NCBI GenBank assembly: GCA_016713565.1
Contig: JADJOX010000001.1
Span: 474,262 to 538,261 of the forward strand
From: Ignavibacteriota bacterium
GTDB lineage: Bacteria; Bacteroidota; Ignavibacteria; Ignavibacteriales; Melioribacteraceae
DNA length: 64,000 bases
Reading direction: 5' to 3'
Below are positions 1-14,300 of this stretch, piece after piece (the stretch's first letter is position 1; each line of letters starts with the position of its first letter). The notes under the pieces are model-generated. The model was not told the DNA's origin. It saw only the letters and a program-made list of their open reading frames with translations, and made no database searches. A program made the translations under genes and the position numbers.

Positions 1-1
1 T

Positions 2-3000
2 GCGCTAAATCCGGATGGAACATTAAATTGGAAATATGAGACAAAAGGAAAAGTAAAATCATCACCGGCAATAAGTGAAGACGGAACAATATACTTTGGA
101 TCATATGACAGTTGTTTTTACGCAATAAATAATGATGGAACGTTAAAATGGAAATATAAAACCGGGGGAATAATAGAACCATCACCGGCAATAGGAAATG
201 ACGGAAGCATATATATTGGATCAGATGATAATGTATTTTACTCATTTAGCAAGGATGGAATTGTAAACTGGACCTATAATGGTAGTGGTTTTTCATCAGC
301 TTCATTGGGATTCAATGGAAGAATTTATGTTTTATGTAAAGGTATATTATTTGTACTTAATAATGATGGTTTGATGAAATATTCTTGTGATATTTCTGAC
401 ACTACCTCCAAGTTTTCGCCTCTTGTTGATTTGAATGAAAGCGTATATTTTAAAGTGTTCAAATATTCTGGGTCGGCCGGCGGGATCGAATTTTTAATTT
501 CAATTAATAACGAAGGTGAAGAGAAATGGAAATATGGAAGCGACTATTTAGTTCCTGCATTCTTATGTGATACTTCAATATATTTAGTTGATTCACATTT
601 GGAAAAAATTAATTATGAAGGGAAAGAAATATGGTCAATTTATAACTCTTCATTTTTACCTAATTCATATATTGCAATGAATAAAGCTGGCTTGCTGTAT
701 TTATGTTCAGCAAACAAATTAATCGCAATAAAAACTGATAATGATGATTTAACAAAAAGCTCATGGCCATCTATTAGGCAAAACTCAAAGAATACCGGAA
801 GTATAGAAAATTATCCATATGCGCTTGTCGCAAAAAATCATATTTCGATAGATAGTTCCGGAACAATTTTACTTGATACATCCCCATCATATGATCCGAA
901 TGGAGAACAGCTTACATATTTATGGAAAATAAAAAAACAACCGGAAGGAAGCTCAATAATTTTAACAGATTCAACTTCACCAATAATTAATGTTGAAATT
1001 CCTAGAACTAGAGGTGAATATATATTTAGTGTAGAAGTAAAGAATCAAAAAGGAAAAATATCTTCAACAATAGTAACGATAAGCAATTTGCTTAAGTGGA
1101 AATTTAAAACCAATGGGGCAATTGCTTCATCTCCGGCAATTGGAAATGATGGTACAATATATTTTGGATCAGATGATAAAAATTTATACGCGATAAATAC
1201 GGATGGAACAAAAAAATGGGAATTTAAAACTGAAGGATGGATAAAATCATCACCGGCAATTGGTAAAGATGGTACACTATATTTCTATTCAACAGCTTAT
1301 AATACTGATTTTTATGCAGTTAATCCAGATGGTACACTTAAATGGAAATATAATACAGATTATCAAATACATTCATCACCAGCCATTGATATTGATGGAA
1401 GTGTTTATACGTTAAGTAGAAATGGTAATAATTATAATTTATTGTCGTACAATTCAGATGGTTCGTTAAATTGGAAATATAGTCTTAGTATCGATAGTGA
1501 TAATTCACCGGTAATCGGAAGCGATGGGACTATTTATGTTACCGGGTATCGACTTTTATATGCAATAAATCCGGATGGGACAAAAAAATGGGAATGTCCT
1601 CTTTTAGCCTCAGAAAGTTCATCTCCCGCAATAGATAATAATGGTACTATATATATTAAAAGTAAAGATTATTCTTCATTTCCAAGTAAATTAATTATTT
1701 CGGCAATAAATGAAGACGGTACAAAAAAATGGGAAATTAAAACTGAAGGAAATGATTATTCTTCTGCTGTGATAGGTCTTGATGGTACAATTTATGTTTC
1801 AGTTGATACAACATTGTACGCAATATTTCCAGATGGAAGCCAAAAATGGAAAGTTCATCTAAATAATTACTTTTCTTCAACACCGGCAATAGGCAATGAT
1901 GGAAATATTTATATCGGTACAACAAATGGAAAATTTTATGCAATTAGTTCTTCCGGTGAAATATTATGGAAATATGATGCGTTTCAATTAATAAAATCAT
2001 CTCCCGCAATAAGTAATGATGGAACAATTTATTTTGGATCTACTAACGGTAACTTATATGCAATTTTTTCAGACAGCAAAGGGTTAGCTGATAGTCCTTG
2101 GCCAAAGTTTAGAAAAAATAATTTAAATACCGGTAATGCATATAATAATTTAACACTAAGGGCAAAAGTAAAAAGTAATTCATTTAAGTTGGCATTTGGA
2201 ATAATAACATTAGATGGATCACCCTCTTTTGTTCCAAATGGAAGTGCGGTAAGTTACCAGTGGGCTATAGTAAAAAAACCGGATAATGCATTTATAGATA
2301 TAAAAAATCCAACATCCGTTGTAACTGAAATTGATATTCCAAGACTTCATGCATCTTATATTTTATCTCTAAAAATTACAGATACAATGGGAGATTCATC
2401 TTTTACATATGTATATATAAACAATGAAAAATATTGGGAAATTCAAATTGATGATAATTATAATCTTTTTTCACCAGCAATTGGTAAGGACGGAACTTTA
2501 TATTTTGCAAGCCCATATGATAAAAAACTATATGCCTTAAATCCGGATGGAACAAAAAAATGGGAATTGACAGTAAACGAACTTATTTACCATACTCCGA
2601 CAATCTTTGATAATAATATATATGTTACAGCTTATAATAAGATAATATCATGTAGTTTTTATGGAACAAAAAATTGGGAATATCAAACAACTGACTTTAT
2701 CTCACATGATATAGTGATTGGAATTGATGGAACAATTTTTTTTGGTACTGATTCTTGGTCGGGCTTGAATAACCAAAAATTCTATGCACTCAATTCGGAC
2801 GGGACAAAAAAATGGGAATATGTTATAGCTGAAAGGTTTTGTTCATTTCCAACAATTGGAAGTGATGGAACAATATATATTGGATCACAAGATGGATATT
2901 TATATGCGATAAATCCGGATGGAACAAAAAAATGGAGATTATTTGGTGATTTGTTTTCTACATCATCAATTGGTGGCGATGGGACAATATATGGCGTATC

Positions 3001-4003
3001 GCATAATAGAAATTTATACGCGATAAATCCTGATGGAAAAAAAAAATGGGAAGTTGAAACAAATTCCAGAATAACCTCTTCACCGGCAATAGGTGTTGAC
3101 GGAACAATATATATTGGGTCAGATGATAAAAATTTATACGCGATAAATCCTGATGGAACAAAAAAATGGGAATTTGGAAATATAGGACACGTTTATACTA
3201 CACCAATTATTGGAAAAGACGGTACTGTTTATATAGCATCATATGATAGTACATTATATGCAATAAATTTCAATGGAGAAAAAATCTGGGAATATAAAAC
3301 TGAAGTAGAAATAAACAGGCCTATAAAAATGAGTGATAAAGGTCTTATCTATTTAGCAGTTGGTAATAAACTTTTTGCAATATTTACAGAAAGTGATGGT
3401 GTAGCAAATAGCCCTTGGCCAGAACCTGGAGGCAATAAATTTAACTCCGGAATGTCTCATTACATTGTTCCCGGTTTCTCAGCTGATACTTTATCCGGTA
3501 AATTTCCTCTTACCGTTCACTTTTCGGATGCTTCTTTTGGAAACATTTTTAATTGGCATTGGGATTTTGGCGATGGACAAACAAGTACTGAAATGAATCC
3601 GGTTCATACTTATGCTTACCCCGATTCATTTACAGTTACTTTAATAATTTCTAATCCAAGTAAAACAGATACGTTAACAAAAGAAAACTACATTGTTGCA
3701 TTAAACGCTACGGGAATTGCAGATAATTCAGAACTGCCCAAAGAATTTAAGTTATATGAAAATTATCCCAATCCTTTTAATCCTCAGACAAATATAGAAT
3801 TTGATGTTAAGGAAAAAACAACAGTAAAGCTGAGAGTATATAACGTAGTTGGTCAATTGGTAACAACACTCACGGATAATATGCTGGAAGCGGGACATTA
3901 TAAATATCAGTTCAATGGAAATAATTTAGCATCGGGAATATACTTCTACAAAATAGAAATGGGAAAATATGTTTCAGTTAAAAAGATAATATTGTTAAAA
4001 TAA
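2..4003 (+). CDS. T9SS-secreted PQQ-like beta-propeller/PKD protein, 5' end outside window
   Basis: The reading frame is open from the left edge, so the start and signal peptide lie outside the window; the TTG at 305 is not the real start. Visible layout by nucleotide: PQQ-like propeller repeats (2-780), a PKD-like insert (about 820-1090, LDTSPSYDPNGEQLTYLW), more propeller (1090-2080), a second PKD-like insert (2150-2420), a third propeller block (2430-3400), a canonical PKD domain (about 3454-3690, WDFGDGQTS and NPVHTY) and a type A T9SS sorting domain (YENYPNPFNPQ to the terminal KKIILLK). Each 40-residue repeat reads roughly SSPAIGxDGTIYxGSxDxxLYAINPDGTKKWEF. The protein is probably exported through T9SS to the cell surface. 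No enzyme motif is seen; the repeats are structural PQQ-like blades, not quinoprotein active sites. The first 275 bases nearly match 15328-15600 of the fourth paralogue. Confidence 0.85.
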   Translation, partial: ALNPDGTLNWKYETKGKVKSSPAISEDGTIYFGSYDSCFYAINNDGTLKWKYKTGGIIEPSPAIGNDGSIYIGSDDNVFYSFSKDGIVNWTYNGSGFSSASLGFNGRIYVLCKGILFVLNNDGLMKYSCDISDTTSKFSPLVDLNESVYFKVFKYSGSAGGIEFLISINNEGEEKWKYGSDYLVPAFLCDTSIYLVDSHLEKINYEGKEIWSIYNSSFLPNSYIAMNKAGLLYLCSANKLIAIKTDNDDLTKSSWPSIRQNSKNTGSIENYPYALVAKNHISIDSSGTILLDTSPSYDPNGEQLTYLWKIKKQPEGSSIILTDSTSPIINVEIPRTRGEYIFSVEVKNQKGKISSTIVTISNLLKWKFKTNGAIASSPAIGNDGTIYFGSDDKNLYAINTDGTKKWEFKTEGWIKSSPAIGKDGTLYFYSTAYNTDFYAVNPDGTLKWKYNTDYQIHSSPAIDIDGSVYTLSRNGNNYNLLSYNSDGSLNWKYSLSIDSDNSPVIGSDGTIYVTGYRLLYAINPDGTKKWECPLLASESSSPAIDNNGTIYIKSKDYSSFPSKLIISAINEDGTKKWEIKTEGNDYSSAVIGLDGTIYVSVDTTLYAIFPDGSQKWKVHLNNYFSSTPAIGNDGNIYIGTTNGKFYAISSSGEILWKYDAFQLIKSSPAISNDGTIYFGSTNGNLYAIFSDSKGLADSPWPKFRKNNLNTGNAYNNLTLRAKVKSNSFKLAFGIITLDGSPSFVPNGSAVSYQWAIVKKPDNAFIDIKNPTSVVTEIDIPRLHASYILSLKITDTMGDSSFTYVYINNEKYWEIQIDDNYNLFSPAIGKDGTLYFASPYDKKLYALNPDGTKKWELTVNELIYHTPTIFDNNIYVTAYNKIISCSFYGTKNWEYQTTDFISHDIVIGIDGTIFFGTDSWSGLNNQKFYALNSDGTKKWEYVIAERFCSFPTIGSDGTIYIGSQDGYLYAINPDGTKKWRLFGDLFSTSSIGGDGTIYGVSHNRNLYAINPDGKKKWEVETNSRITSSPAIGVDGTIYIGSDDKNLYAINPDGTKKWEFGNIGHVYTTPIIGKDGTVYIASYDSTLYAINFNGEKIWEYKTEVEINRPIKMSDKGLIYLAVGNKLFAIFTESDGVANSPWPEPGGNKFNSGMSHYIVPGFSADTLSGKFPLTVHFSDASFGNIFNWHWDFGDGQTSTEMNPVHTYAYPDSFTVTLIISNPSKTDTLTKENYIVALNATGIADNSELPKEFKLYENYPNPFNPQTNIEFDVKEKTTVKLRVYNVVGQLVTTLTDNMLEAGHYKYQFNGNNLASGIYFYKIEMGKYVSVKKIILLK

Positions 4004-4054
4004 CGGTAAATGAATTTATTAAAAAAGATATTGGATTTCCTCAAAGGTGATTAT

Positions 4055-7000
4055 ATGAATAAACATATCAAGGTAACAATAATTTTATTGTTATTTATTT
4101 TTGGTAATATATTTGCTCAAACACCGGGAACAGTCAACTGGGAATTTCAAACAAGAGGTAACGAAATAACATCACCAGCTATTGATGATGATGGGACAAT
4201 ATATTTCGGCTCTTCTGATAGCAGTTTGTATGCATTAAATTCTGATGGCACTAAAAAATGGGAATTTAAAACTGGCGGTATTATTACTTCTTCTCCAGCT
4301 ATAGGGAATAATGGCACTATTTACTTTGGATCACATGATCGTAAATTATACGCAATAAATCCGGATGGAACAAAAAAATGGGACTATGAAACTGGTTGGA
4401 AAATATATTATGCTCCAGCAATAGGTGAAGATGAAACAATTTATATTAAATCTGATGATTCGTATTTGTATGCATTTAATTCTGATGGATATTTAAAATG
4501 GACTTATTTATATAGCAGCTATGAATCTGGAGAAAATAAAGACTTTTTTAGCTCAGCAATAATTGATGATGATGGTATTATATATCCTGTTAATCCAATT
4601 ATTGGAAATTCTTTTGGGTTAAATCCAAATGGAACTGAAAATGAAAAAATTATACCACAAGTTGAAAAATACTTTAAAGGTGTAATTGATAATGATAGTA
4701 ATTATTGCATGCGTAAATCTGATAGTCATGGTGAAGGAGAAGATCGTTTTTGGCTAAAATTAAGAGATAAAAATGGTAGCGGCGGATGGAGTAATGATTC
4801 ATATTTATACTATCCGATAATTGGAAATGATTAGACAATTTATACTATTCAAAGAAATGAGAAACTGATAGCGCTTAATTTTTCTGGTGAAGTGAAATGG
4901 GATGCAAATATTAGTCTAAATGATTGTGCCCCTTTAGCAATGGATAGAGTTGGAAATCTTCTTGTTCCGCAAATTGGCGGTAAACTTACGTCAATACTAT
5001 CAACAAGTACGGGATTAGCAGATACACCATGGCCCAAATTTAATAAAGATTATAAAAACACATCAAGAGCTGAAAAATTTCCCAATGCTATTGTAACTGA
5101 AGAATTTATTTCGAAAAAAGATCCTGGAATAATAACTCTTGATGCATCACTATCAAATGATAAAGAAGGATTAGAGTTGACTTATTTATGGTCGGTAGTA
5201 AAACAACCGGAAGGAAGCGAAATAATATTAGCAGATTCTACATCCCCCATAATTCAAGTAAATATTCCTCCAAATAGAGGCGAATACTATTTCAAGGTTA
5301 GGGCAACAAATAGCAAAGGTAAATATTCAACCAATGTAGTACATATTAGTACTTTACTTAAGCGGCAATTATCCAACTATATGGATTATTTAGCTATGAG
5401 CTTAGATGGTACCTTATATTATATTGATTACTATAAATTTTACGCATTTTACCCAGATGGGACAAAAAAATGGGAAATTAATATATCTGAACATATAGAG
5501 TATAGAGTAACTTCTACAACAATAGGATATGACGGTACAGTTTATTTTAGTACATCAAATGATTATTTGTACTCAATTAATTCAGATGGTTCTGAAAAGT
5601 GGAAATTTAAAACGGATGGATATATCAGATATGCTCCGGCAATTGGATCTGATGGGACATTATATTTTGGAACCAATAGGAACAAGTTCTATGCTATAGA
5701 TTATGATGGAAATAAAAAATGGGAGATAGAAGATGATTTTCCGGCTGAGTCCTCGCCTGCAATTGGTATGGATGGAACAATATATTTCGGCACAGATATT
5801 TTATATGCTTTTGATCCAAACGGAACAATTAAATGGAACAGTTCAGCTGATAGATTCTGGGATTCTGCACCAGCGATAGATACAGAGGGCACTATCTGTA
5901 TTGTATGTGGAGACCACAATATGTATGCAATTAATCCTGATGGAACAACTAAATGGAAATTCTTAGCGGATGCTGGTATTTTTTCATCCGCTGTTATCGG
6001 TTCAGATGGTTCAATATATTTTGGGACTCAAGGGAGTACTTTTTTTGCACTAAGTTCAGATGGTACAAAAAAATGGGAATTTGAAGCAAATGGTGAAATT
6101 TATTCACCTCCCGTAATTGGAAATGATGGAACAATATTTTTTGGTACTGATAGTTGGTCGAGCTCGAATAACCAGAAATTCTATGCACTCAATACGGACG
6201 GGACAAAAAAATGGGAATATAATTTTTATGAAGGAGATAAGTTCTTTCCTGCCATTGACAATGACGGCACTATTTATTTCGGGAACTATGCATTGTATAG
6301 TGATTGTACTGGTTTGGCAAATAGTCCGTGGCCCAAATCTTCAAAAAATAATCAAAATAATTCGATATCAAATAGTAATCCATTAGTTCCGCATGCGTTA
6401 GTTACTCAGAATAAATTTTCTATGAAATATGGGACAATTACTTTGGATGGTTCTCCATCGTATGATCCAGATGGTGATAACCTGAACTTTCTATGGAGTA
6501 TCTATAAAAAACCAGAAGGATGTATTGTAAATATAGAAGACTCAAATTCTGCAAAAACTGAAGTAATAATTCCCCAAATACCCGGGATATTTATTTTCTT
6601 GTTAAAAGTTACTGATACCAATGACGGAACATCATATGCTAGTATAACCATAAATAATGAGAATAAATGGGAGTTTTCTCTTCCTTTTAGATCAAGATTT
6701 TCTCCGGCTTTAGATTCTGAAGGTAATATTTATGTCTCTGCAGGTCATAGCTTATATTCATTAAATCATGAAGGAACCTAAAAATGGGAGTTAGATTTGG
6801 AAAGTGAAATACGATGCTCTCCTATAATTGATCAAGATGGATGGATTTATGTAACAACCTATGATTATAAATTACATGCGATAAATCCTAATGGAATTAA
6901 AATCTGGGAGTTTGAAAAAGTTAGATATCATCGACCAGCAATAGGTTTTAACATAAGTAGTGATTTGAAAAATGAAAAAGTGATCTATATTGCATCTGCA

Positions 7001-8257
7001 TCTTGGAATAAAAAAATGTATGCTCTAAATAAATCAGGAAATTTAATATGGGAATTTCAAGCAGATGGCTCTTGTTGTTCGCCTTCAATAGGTGAAGATG
7101 GAATTATTTATTTTGGATCAATAGACAAAAACATATATGCATTAAATCCGGACGGTTCCCTAAAATGGAAATATAATACAGAAGAACAATTTGAGGTTCC
7201 TTTTACTTCACCAGTCATCGATGGAGATGGTTCAATATACATTGCTTATTCCTATGGCACATTATATTGTCTTGATCAAAATGGTTCTTTAAAATGGAAA
7301 TATGATAACGAATCTAACTACAATTATGAATCTTCTCCAATAATAGGAAATGATGGAACACTTTACATAATGTCGTCTAATGATAGAATACTGATGGCAT
7401 TAAATAATGATGGAACAAAAAAATGGGAATTTGAAAGTAATATAAGTAAAAATGAATTTTCACCAATAATTGGATACGATGGAAAAATTTATATAAATTC
7501 ACAAGGGTTTTGTATCTTAAATCCTATGGGAGAATTAATTTATAAATTTGATTTGCGAAGTTTGGAATATTCTTCTCCAACAATAAATGAAGAAGGAACA
7601 ATTTATATTAATTCCGATTATTCAATTTATGCATTAGATACTGAAAGCAAAGGTCTTGCCAATAGTCCTTGGCCAAAGTCTGGAGGCAATAAATTTAATT
7701 CCGGAATGTCTCATTACATTGTTCCCGGTTTCTCAGCTGATACTTTATCTGGTAAATTTCCACTTACCGTTCACTTTTCGGATACTTCTTTTGGTAATGT
7801 TTTTAACCGGCATTGGGATTTTGGCGATGGACAAACTAGTACTGAAAAAAATCCGATTCATACTTATGCTTACCCCGATTCATTTACGGTTACTTTAATA
7901 ATTTCTAATCCTAGTAATACAGATACGTTAACAAAAGAAAATTACATTGCCGCATTAAACACAACCGGAATAGCGGATAATTCAGAACTGCCCAAAGAAT
8001 TTAAGTTATATGAAAACGATCCTAATCTGTTTAACCCGCAGACAAATATAGCATTTGATGTTAAGGAAAAAACAACAGTAAAATTGAGAGTATATAACGT
8101 AGTTGGTCAATTGGTAACAACACTTACGGATAATATGTTGGAAGCGGGACATTATAAATATCAGTTCAATGGAAATAATTTAGCATCGGGAATATATTTC
8201 TATAAAATAGAAATGGGAAAATATGTTTCAGTTAAAAAGATGATGCTGCTGAAATAA
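4055..8257 (+). pseudogene. T9SS-secreted PQQ-like propeller protein, interrupted by two in-frame stops
   Basis: One frame runs from ATG 4055 to TAA 8257 (1400 residues if read through) but holds TAG at 4832-4834 and TAA at 6779-6781. The open pieces are 4055-4834, 4835-6781 and 6782-8257, all in the same frame. Homology continues across both stops: GND-stop-TIY where paralogues have GNDGTIY or GNDETIY, and HEGT-stop-KWE where they have GTLKWE or GTKKWE. Each stop is one base from a sense codon (GAG to TAG, TTA to TAA). The start at 4055 is chosen because it follows AAAGGTGA and begins a signal peptide (MNKHIKVTIILLLFIFGNIFAQ); the ATG at 4010 would put 15 residues before it. Domains: propeller blocks, two PKD-like inserts, a C-terminal PKD and a T9SS tail whose core has drifted to YENDPNLFNPQ. 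Real nonsense mutations, readthrough and sequence error are all possible. Confidence 0.8.
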
Positions 8258-8312
8258 AAGCGGAATTGAATTTATTAAAAAAAAGATATTGGATTTCCTC
8301 AAAGGTGATAGT

Positions 8313-11300
8313 ATGAATAAACAAATCAAGACAACAATAATTTTATTGTTATTTATTTTTGGTAATATATTTGCTCAAACACCGGGAACTTTAAAGTGGA
8401 AATATCAAACAAATTATAAAATTTCTACTTTCCCCGTAATTGGTTTAGATAACACAATCTATTTTTTATCAAGTGATAGTTATCTAAATGCATTAAAGAA
8501 TGGTACCCTAGCTTGGTCAAGATATTGTGAGTTAAACTCATTACCGACTCTTGATAAGTATGATAATATTTACATTTCAACCGGTTATGATATTTCAGTT
8601 ATAACCCCACATAATGGGGTAAAGGAAAATTACTACTTAAATGAATATATAAATGGTCCTTCTGCTATTAGTGAAGATGGAACTTTTTATGCTTCTTCAA
8701 ATGAAGCAAATATTTTTGCATATAGCGCTGATGGGGAAAGAAAGTGGATTTTTGAAACACATTCTTATATTTATGAAAATAACTCAATTGCAATTGGTCT
8801 TGACGGCACAATTTATTTTTGTACGGCTAAATTTTTATACGCACTAACAAATGAAGCTGAACTAAAATGGAAATTAGAGTTTAATGAAAATATTAATTCT
8901 CCACTTTCTATAGGAAATGACGGAACAATATTCTTTTCCACACAAGACAGTACACTTAATGCAATAAATCCAGACGGTACTAATAAATGGTATTACAATT
9001 CTCCTTTTCAAATAACAAGTGGTATTTCAATTTCTGAAGATGGTACTATTTTTTTTGGTTCTGATAATTCTTTATTTGCATTAACTCAAAATGGTAATGA
9101 AAAATGGCATTTCGATACAAATGGAAAAATAACTTCTACACCAGCAATTGATAATTACGGCTCAATATATTTTGGATCAAACGATAGAAAATTTTATGCA
9201 TTAGATAATCAAGGAAATGAAAAATGGGCATTTTCAACAAATGGAAGCATTAACACTTCTCCAAACATTGATAATAGTGGTATTGTATATTTTGGTTCGG
9301 ATGATGGAAATTTGTATGCACTCTATTCAGATTGCAATGGATTGGCAAAGGGATCTTGGACAAGTTTTGGCAAAGACAACATAAATTCAAACAATAATAT
9401 TAATAAAAATGCTCCAATTGCAAAGTTGAAAGAAAGGGATATTTTTCTAAATTCAATATCTAATGCTGTTTTAGATGCTTCCGGTTCCATTGAACCAAAC
9501 AATGGTAAATTAGAATTTTTATGGAAAGTTTTAAAACAACCTGAAAATGAAAATATTATATTAGATGATTCTACTTCCTCTAAAATTGAAGTAAATATAC
9601 CTGCATTTAGTTCAGTTATTTTCTCTGTTAAAGTAACGAATGAACTTGGAATATCTTCTTATGAATGTGTGAATGTTTCAAATGAAAAAAAATGGGAATT
9701 TTCACTTGATAGAAATTATTGTTCACCGGCCGCTATTGGTACTGACAACTCAATTTATTTTATCTCAGATAAATTATATTCTTTAGATTCATTAGGTAAT
9801 AAGAAATGGGATTGGACAATTTCAGAACACTTTATTGATGAAATTTATCCTGTCGTAGGGAATAATGGAATTATTTATTATATGTATTATTATGGCTTGG
9901 TTGCATTAAATCCGGATGGATCTTTTAAATGGAGTTATAACACTGACTACCTTGGAGATTATTCAAATCCAATTATTGATAATCAAGGTAATATATATGT
10001 TTTTATTCACCAATATTTACATGCCTTTGATATGAATGGAAATATAAAATGGAAATTTTTTGCGCCTATTTACAATAATGTTTCAATTATATTGGGACCA
10101 GATGAGACTATCTATTTTTTTTACGATAAGAATCTTTACGCAATCAACTCAAATGGAACAATGAAATGGCAATTAAATTTACCACAATTTAATTGGTGGA
10201 ATCATCCCGAACTAACAATTGGAAAAGATGGAATAATCTACTTTTCAACTAACGAAAATAAATTATTTGCAATTTATCCAACCGGACATTTAAAATGGAT
10301 TTATAAAAATGTATCCAACGTTCCGCCTTCCATTGATGAAGAAGGGAATCTTTATTTTGCCAATAAAGATACACTAATCTCAATTAATTCAGATGCAGAA
10401 ATAAGGTGGAAATTTAAAACAAATGGAAAAATTAATTATAGTCCTACTATTAGTTCTTCGGGTAATATATATTTTGGATCAGAAGATACATATTTATATG
10501 TATTAAACTCTGAAGGTAAAGAAGTAAGGAAAATTAGAACCAACGGCGAAATAAAATCATCCATTTCCTTATCTGAAAGCGGGACAATTTACTTTAGTAC
10601 TTCAAATCATAAATTCTATGCTTTCGCAAGTGAGAGTAAAGGATTGGCTGAAATTGGATGGCCAAAATATTTAAAAAATAATCAAAATAACCTTGATTGT
10701 TCAAATGAGAATTTTCCTAAAGCAATTGTAGAAAAATATTTTGTATTTGCAGAAAGCGACAAATTAGTTTTGGATGCTTCAAAATCGTTTGACCCAAATA
10801 ATCGTCCAATTTCATTTACATGGCAAGTTTTTAATCAATCGGATTCTAACTTTACATTTATCGATTCAAAATCTGAAAAATTAAAACTTGATTTACCGAA
10901 AAGATTTAATGCAGAATTTGTTGTAAAAGTAACAAATAATTTGGGAATGTCATCATATGCAACAATTAAAGTCAGTTCAGAAAAGAAATGGGAATATGAA
11001 ACTTACAATGAAATAGTTACTTCGCAAGCAATAGGAAATGATGGAACTATCTACATAAATAATACGCGAGATTTAATTGCAATTAATAAGAATGGTGAAA
11101 AAAAATGGGTTTGCAAAAATTGGTTTAATGATTATCAAGGACCTATTGTTGGGAAAAATGGATTGTTGTATTTAAATGATTATGATAGTCTATTTGCTAT
11201 TGATAGTAAGGGAATATTTATATGGAAAATTAAAAGTTATGTACCAATTATATATAACGATGATTTGCTTTGTTCTGCATCTGAAAAAGGAATTAAACTA

Positions 11301-14300
11301 ATAAATGCAAATGATGGAACAATTAAGAAAGAATACAATTTCTCTTTAAATTCATTTAAATTATTAGCAACTGGAAATGACGGTACAATATATTTTTGTA
11401 GTTCAAATTATTCTAATAAAACATACCTTAGCGCTCTTGATACAGATGGCACAATAAAGTGGAGTTTACAACTTAATGGAATAATAGGAAATTTAGCAAT
11501 CGGAAGTGATGGTACACTATATTTTGCAATTAATTATGGATTTTATGCTGTAAGTGCGGATGGAATTTTAAAGTGGAACATTAAAATAGATGGGTACGAT
11601 TGCAGTTCACCGGCTATTGGACTTGATGGAACAATTTATTTCTCTACAAATTTAGACTATGACAATAACAAATTTTACGCTGTTGATAAATTTGGTAATA
11701 TTAAATGGCATTATAAAACAGATTCAAAATATGATGATAATGGTGGATATAGCATTTGTTCATCACCATTAATTGGTAATGACGGAACAATTTACTTTGG
11801 ATCAGTTGATCATAAATTATATGCATTTGATTCAAATGGTATTTTGAAATGGACATTTTTAACAAATGATAAAATAATTTCTTCCCCGGCAATGGGTGAT
11901 GACGGGACTTTATATGTTGGTTCTATTGATGGTAAACTTTATGCAATAAAAACAGAAAGTACGGGTCTTGCAAAAAGTTCTTGGCCAAAATTCAAAAATG
12001 ATAATTTTAACTCCTCAAGCGCATTTAACCCAAAGTCACCTCACGCAGCTATTAAATCACATTATGTTTTTGCAGACCCAGATGGAAATGCATTACTTGA
12101 TGCTTCAGAATCAACAGATCCAAACAATAGCAAATTGTCATTTTTGTGGAAGGTTATTTCTCAACCAAAGAATAACAATTTTATTTTAACCGATTCAACT
12201 TCGTCAACATTAAACATAAAAATTCCGCCACGAACAAATTTTACTTTTTCAGTAAAAGTAACAAATGAAATGGGTCTTTTTTCATACAATATTGTTGAAA
12301 TAAGTTCAATAATGAAATGGAAATTATTAACAAATGGAGATTTTTCCAGTCCGGCATTAATAAATGATTCAACAATTTGTTTTTCTTCATATTATAAAAT
12401 TTATTCAATCAATTCTTATGGGAAAATAAATTGGTCAAATAAATTCTATGGAAATGATAAACCTGTAATTGACATAAACCAAAATTCAATTCTATATATT
12501 GGAGGAAGTATAAATATTATCAATGGAAATTTTAATTGGAGCTCCGGAGGTTCAACACTTCCAACAACAAATGATGATTTTATCTATGGAGGCGCTTTTA
12601 GAAAATTTTATAGATTAAATAAACAAGGGAAACTACTAAGTGAATTTAATGTTAGTGATACATTAAAATATCAACCTGTTATTGGTCCAGACGGAAGTAT
12701 TTATTTTTCTACACAAGATAAATATTTGTACTCCTTAAATCAATATGCTGAATTAAAATGGGAATATAAATTAGATTTCAAAGCTACTTCACCAATATCC
12801 GTTGATAAGGATGGTACTCTTTATTTTGGATGCGCGAATAATAAATTATATGCGGTTAATCCGGATGCAACTATTAAATGGACATTCGAAACCGGTAATA
12901 TAATAAAATCATCTGCTTCAATTGGACCTGATGGCACAATTTACTTTGGCTCCACAGATAATAAACTTTATGCTTTGAATAATGATGGAACAATAAAATG
13001 GGAATTTTCCACAAATGGTCAAATTCTATCATCGCCAACAATTGGTAAAGATAGTATAATATATTTTGGGTCATTGGATTCAAACTTCTATGCATTAAAT
13101 ACGGATGGCTCATTAAATTGGAAATTTTCAACTGAAGGAAGCATTTATACTTCAGCTGTAATAAGTAATGATGGTTCATTATATTTTGGATCAAGTGATA
13201 AATATCTATATGCGTTAAATTGTTCAAGTTTGGGCTTAGCTGAAAGTCCATGGCCTAAAGCTAGCAAAAACAATTATAATAATCCTAACTGTTCTAATGT
13301 TAATTATCCTTTAGCTATTGTGAATAATAGAAAAATTCTACAAAACTCCGGAACAATAAATCTTGATGCAACAGCTTCATTTGATCCTAATGGCGATGAA
13401 TTAAGCTACTTATGGAAAGTATTTAAACAACCTACAAATAGCAACATTACAATTTCTTCCCCAAATTCTAAAATAGTTACAATAAATATTCCTCAAATAA
13501 AGGGGGATTATATTTTTATAGTAAAAGTTACCGATAACAATGGAAATTCTTCATATAATACGGTTTATTTTTATAATCAACTTAAGTGGGATTTTAATAT
13601 TGGGAGCAATTATAATTCCTCACCGGCTATTGATGATGACGGAACAATTTACACTTATGCAGAAAAAAACAAAATATTTGCTATAAATCCGGATGGTACA
13701 AAAAAATGGGAATTTGTTCTTTGGGAAAATGTAAATACTAATGAAAATGACTTTAAGAATTTTATCAATTCAGCAACATTAACCATTGGACATAATGGAA
13801 CAATTTACTGTCCTTCTTTAGATTCTAGCATTTATGCAATAAATCATGATGGGACTCTAAAATGGAAATTTGAAAATATTAGTATTAGAAATCCCAAAAT
13901 ATTTATTGGACCAGACGACAAATTATATTTTATAACAAATAATTCTCAATTAGTATCATTATTTCCCAATGGTACCGAAAACTTTAGAACAAGTCTCATT
14001 GGAAATCGAATTCTAGGTATTAATAAAATTGGTACTAAATTTATTGCTGAATCGTCTGAAATTTATTATTACAATGAAAGTTATAACTTTTTTGCGGGAG
14101 GATCTGATTGGATCTCTGCTTTTTCTATTGGAAACAATGGTGCTATTTATTACAGTAATTTTGATGGCGATGGTGAAAGTCAATATACACATATAATTGC
14201 AAAAAATACGGATGGAACAAGTAAATGGATCCAGTATTCTAGAAGTTTTACTAGTTTCACAGTAGTTGGAATGGATGAGACTTTATACTTTGGAACTGAA

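Noticed and set aside
1737..3161. Minus-strand ORFs inside the propeller genes (His/Leu/Ile-rich)
   Set aside because: They are antisense shadows of the repeated blades; the same reverse frames reappear under each paralogue.
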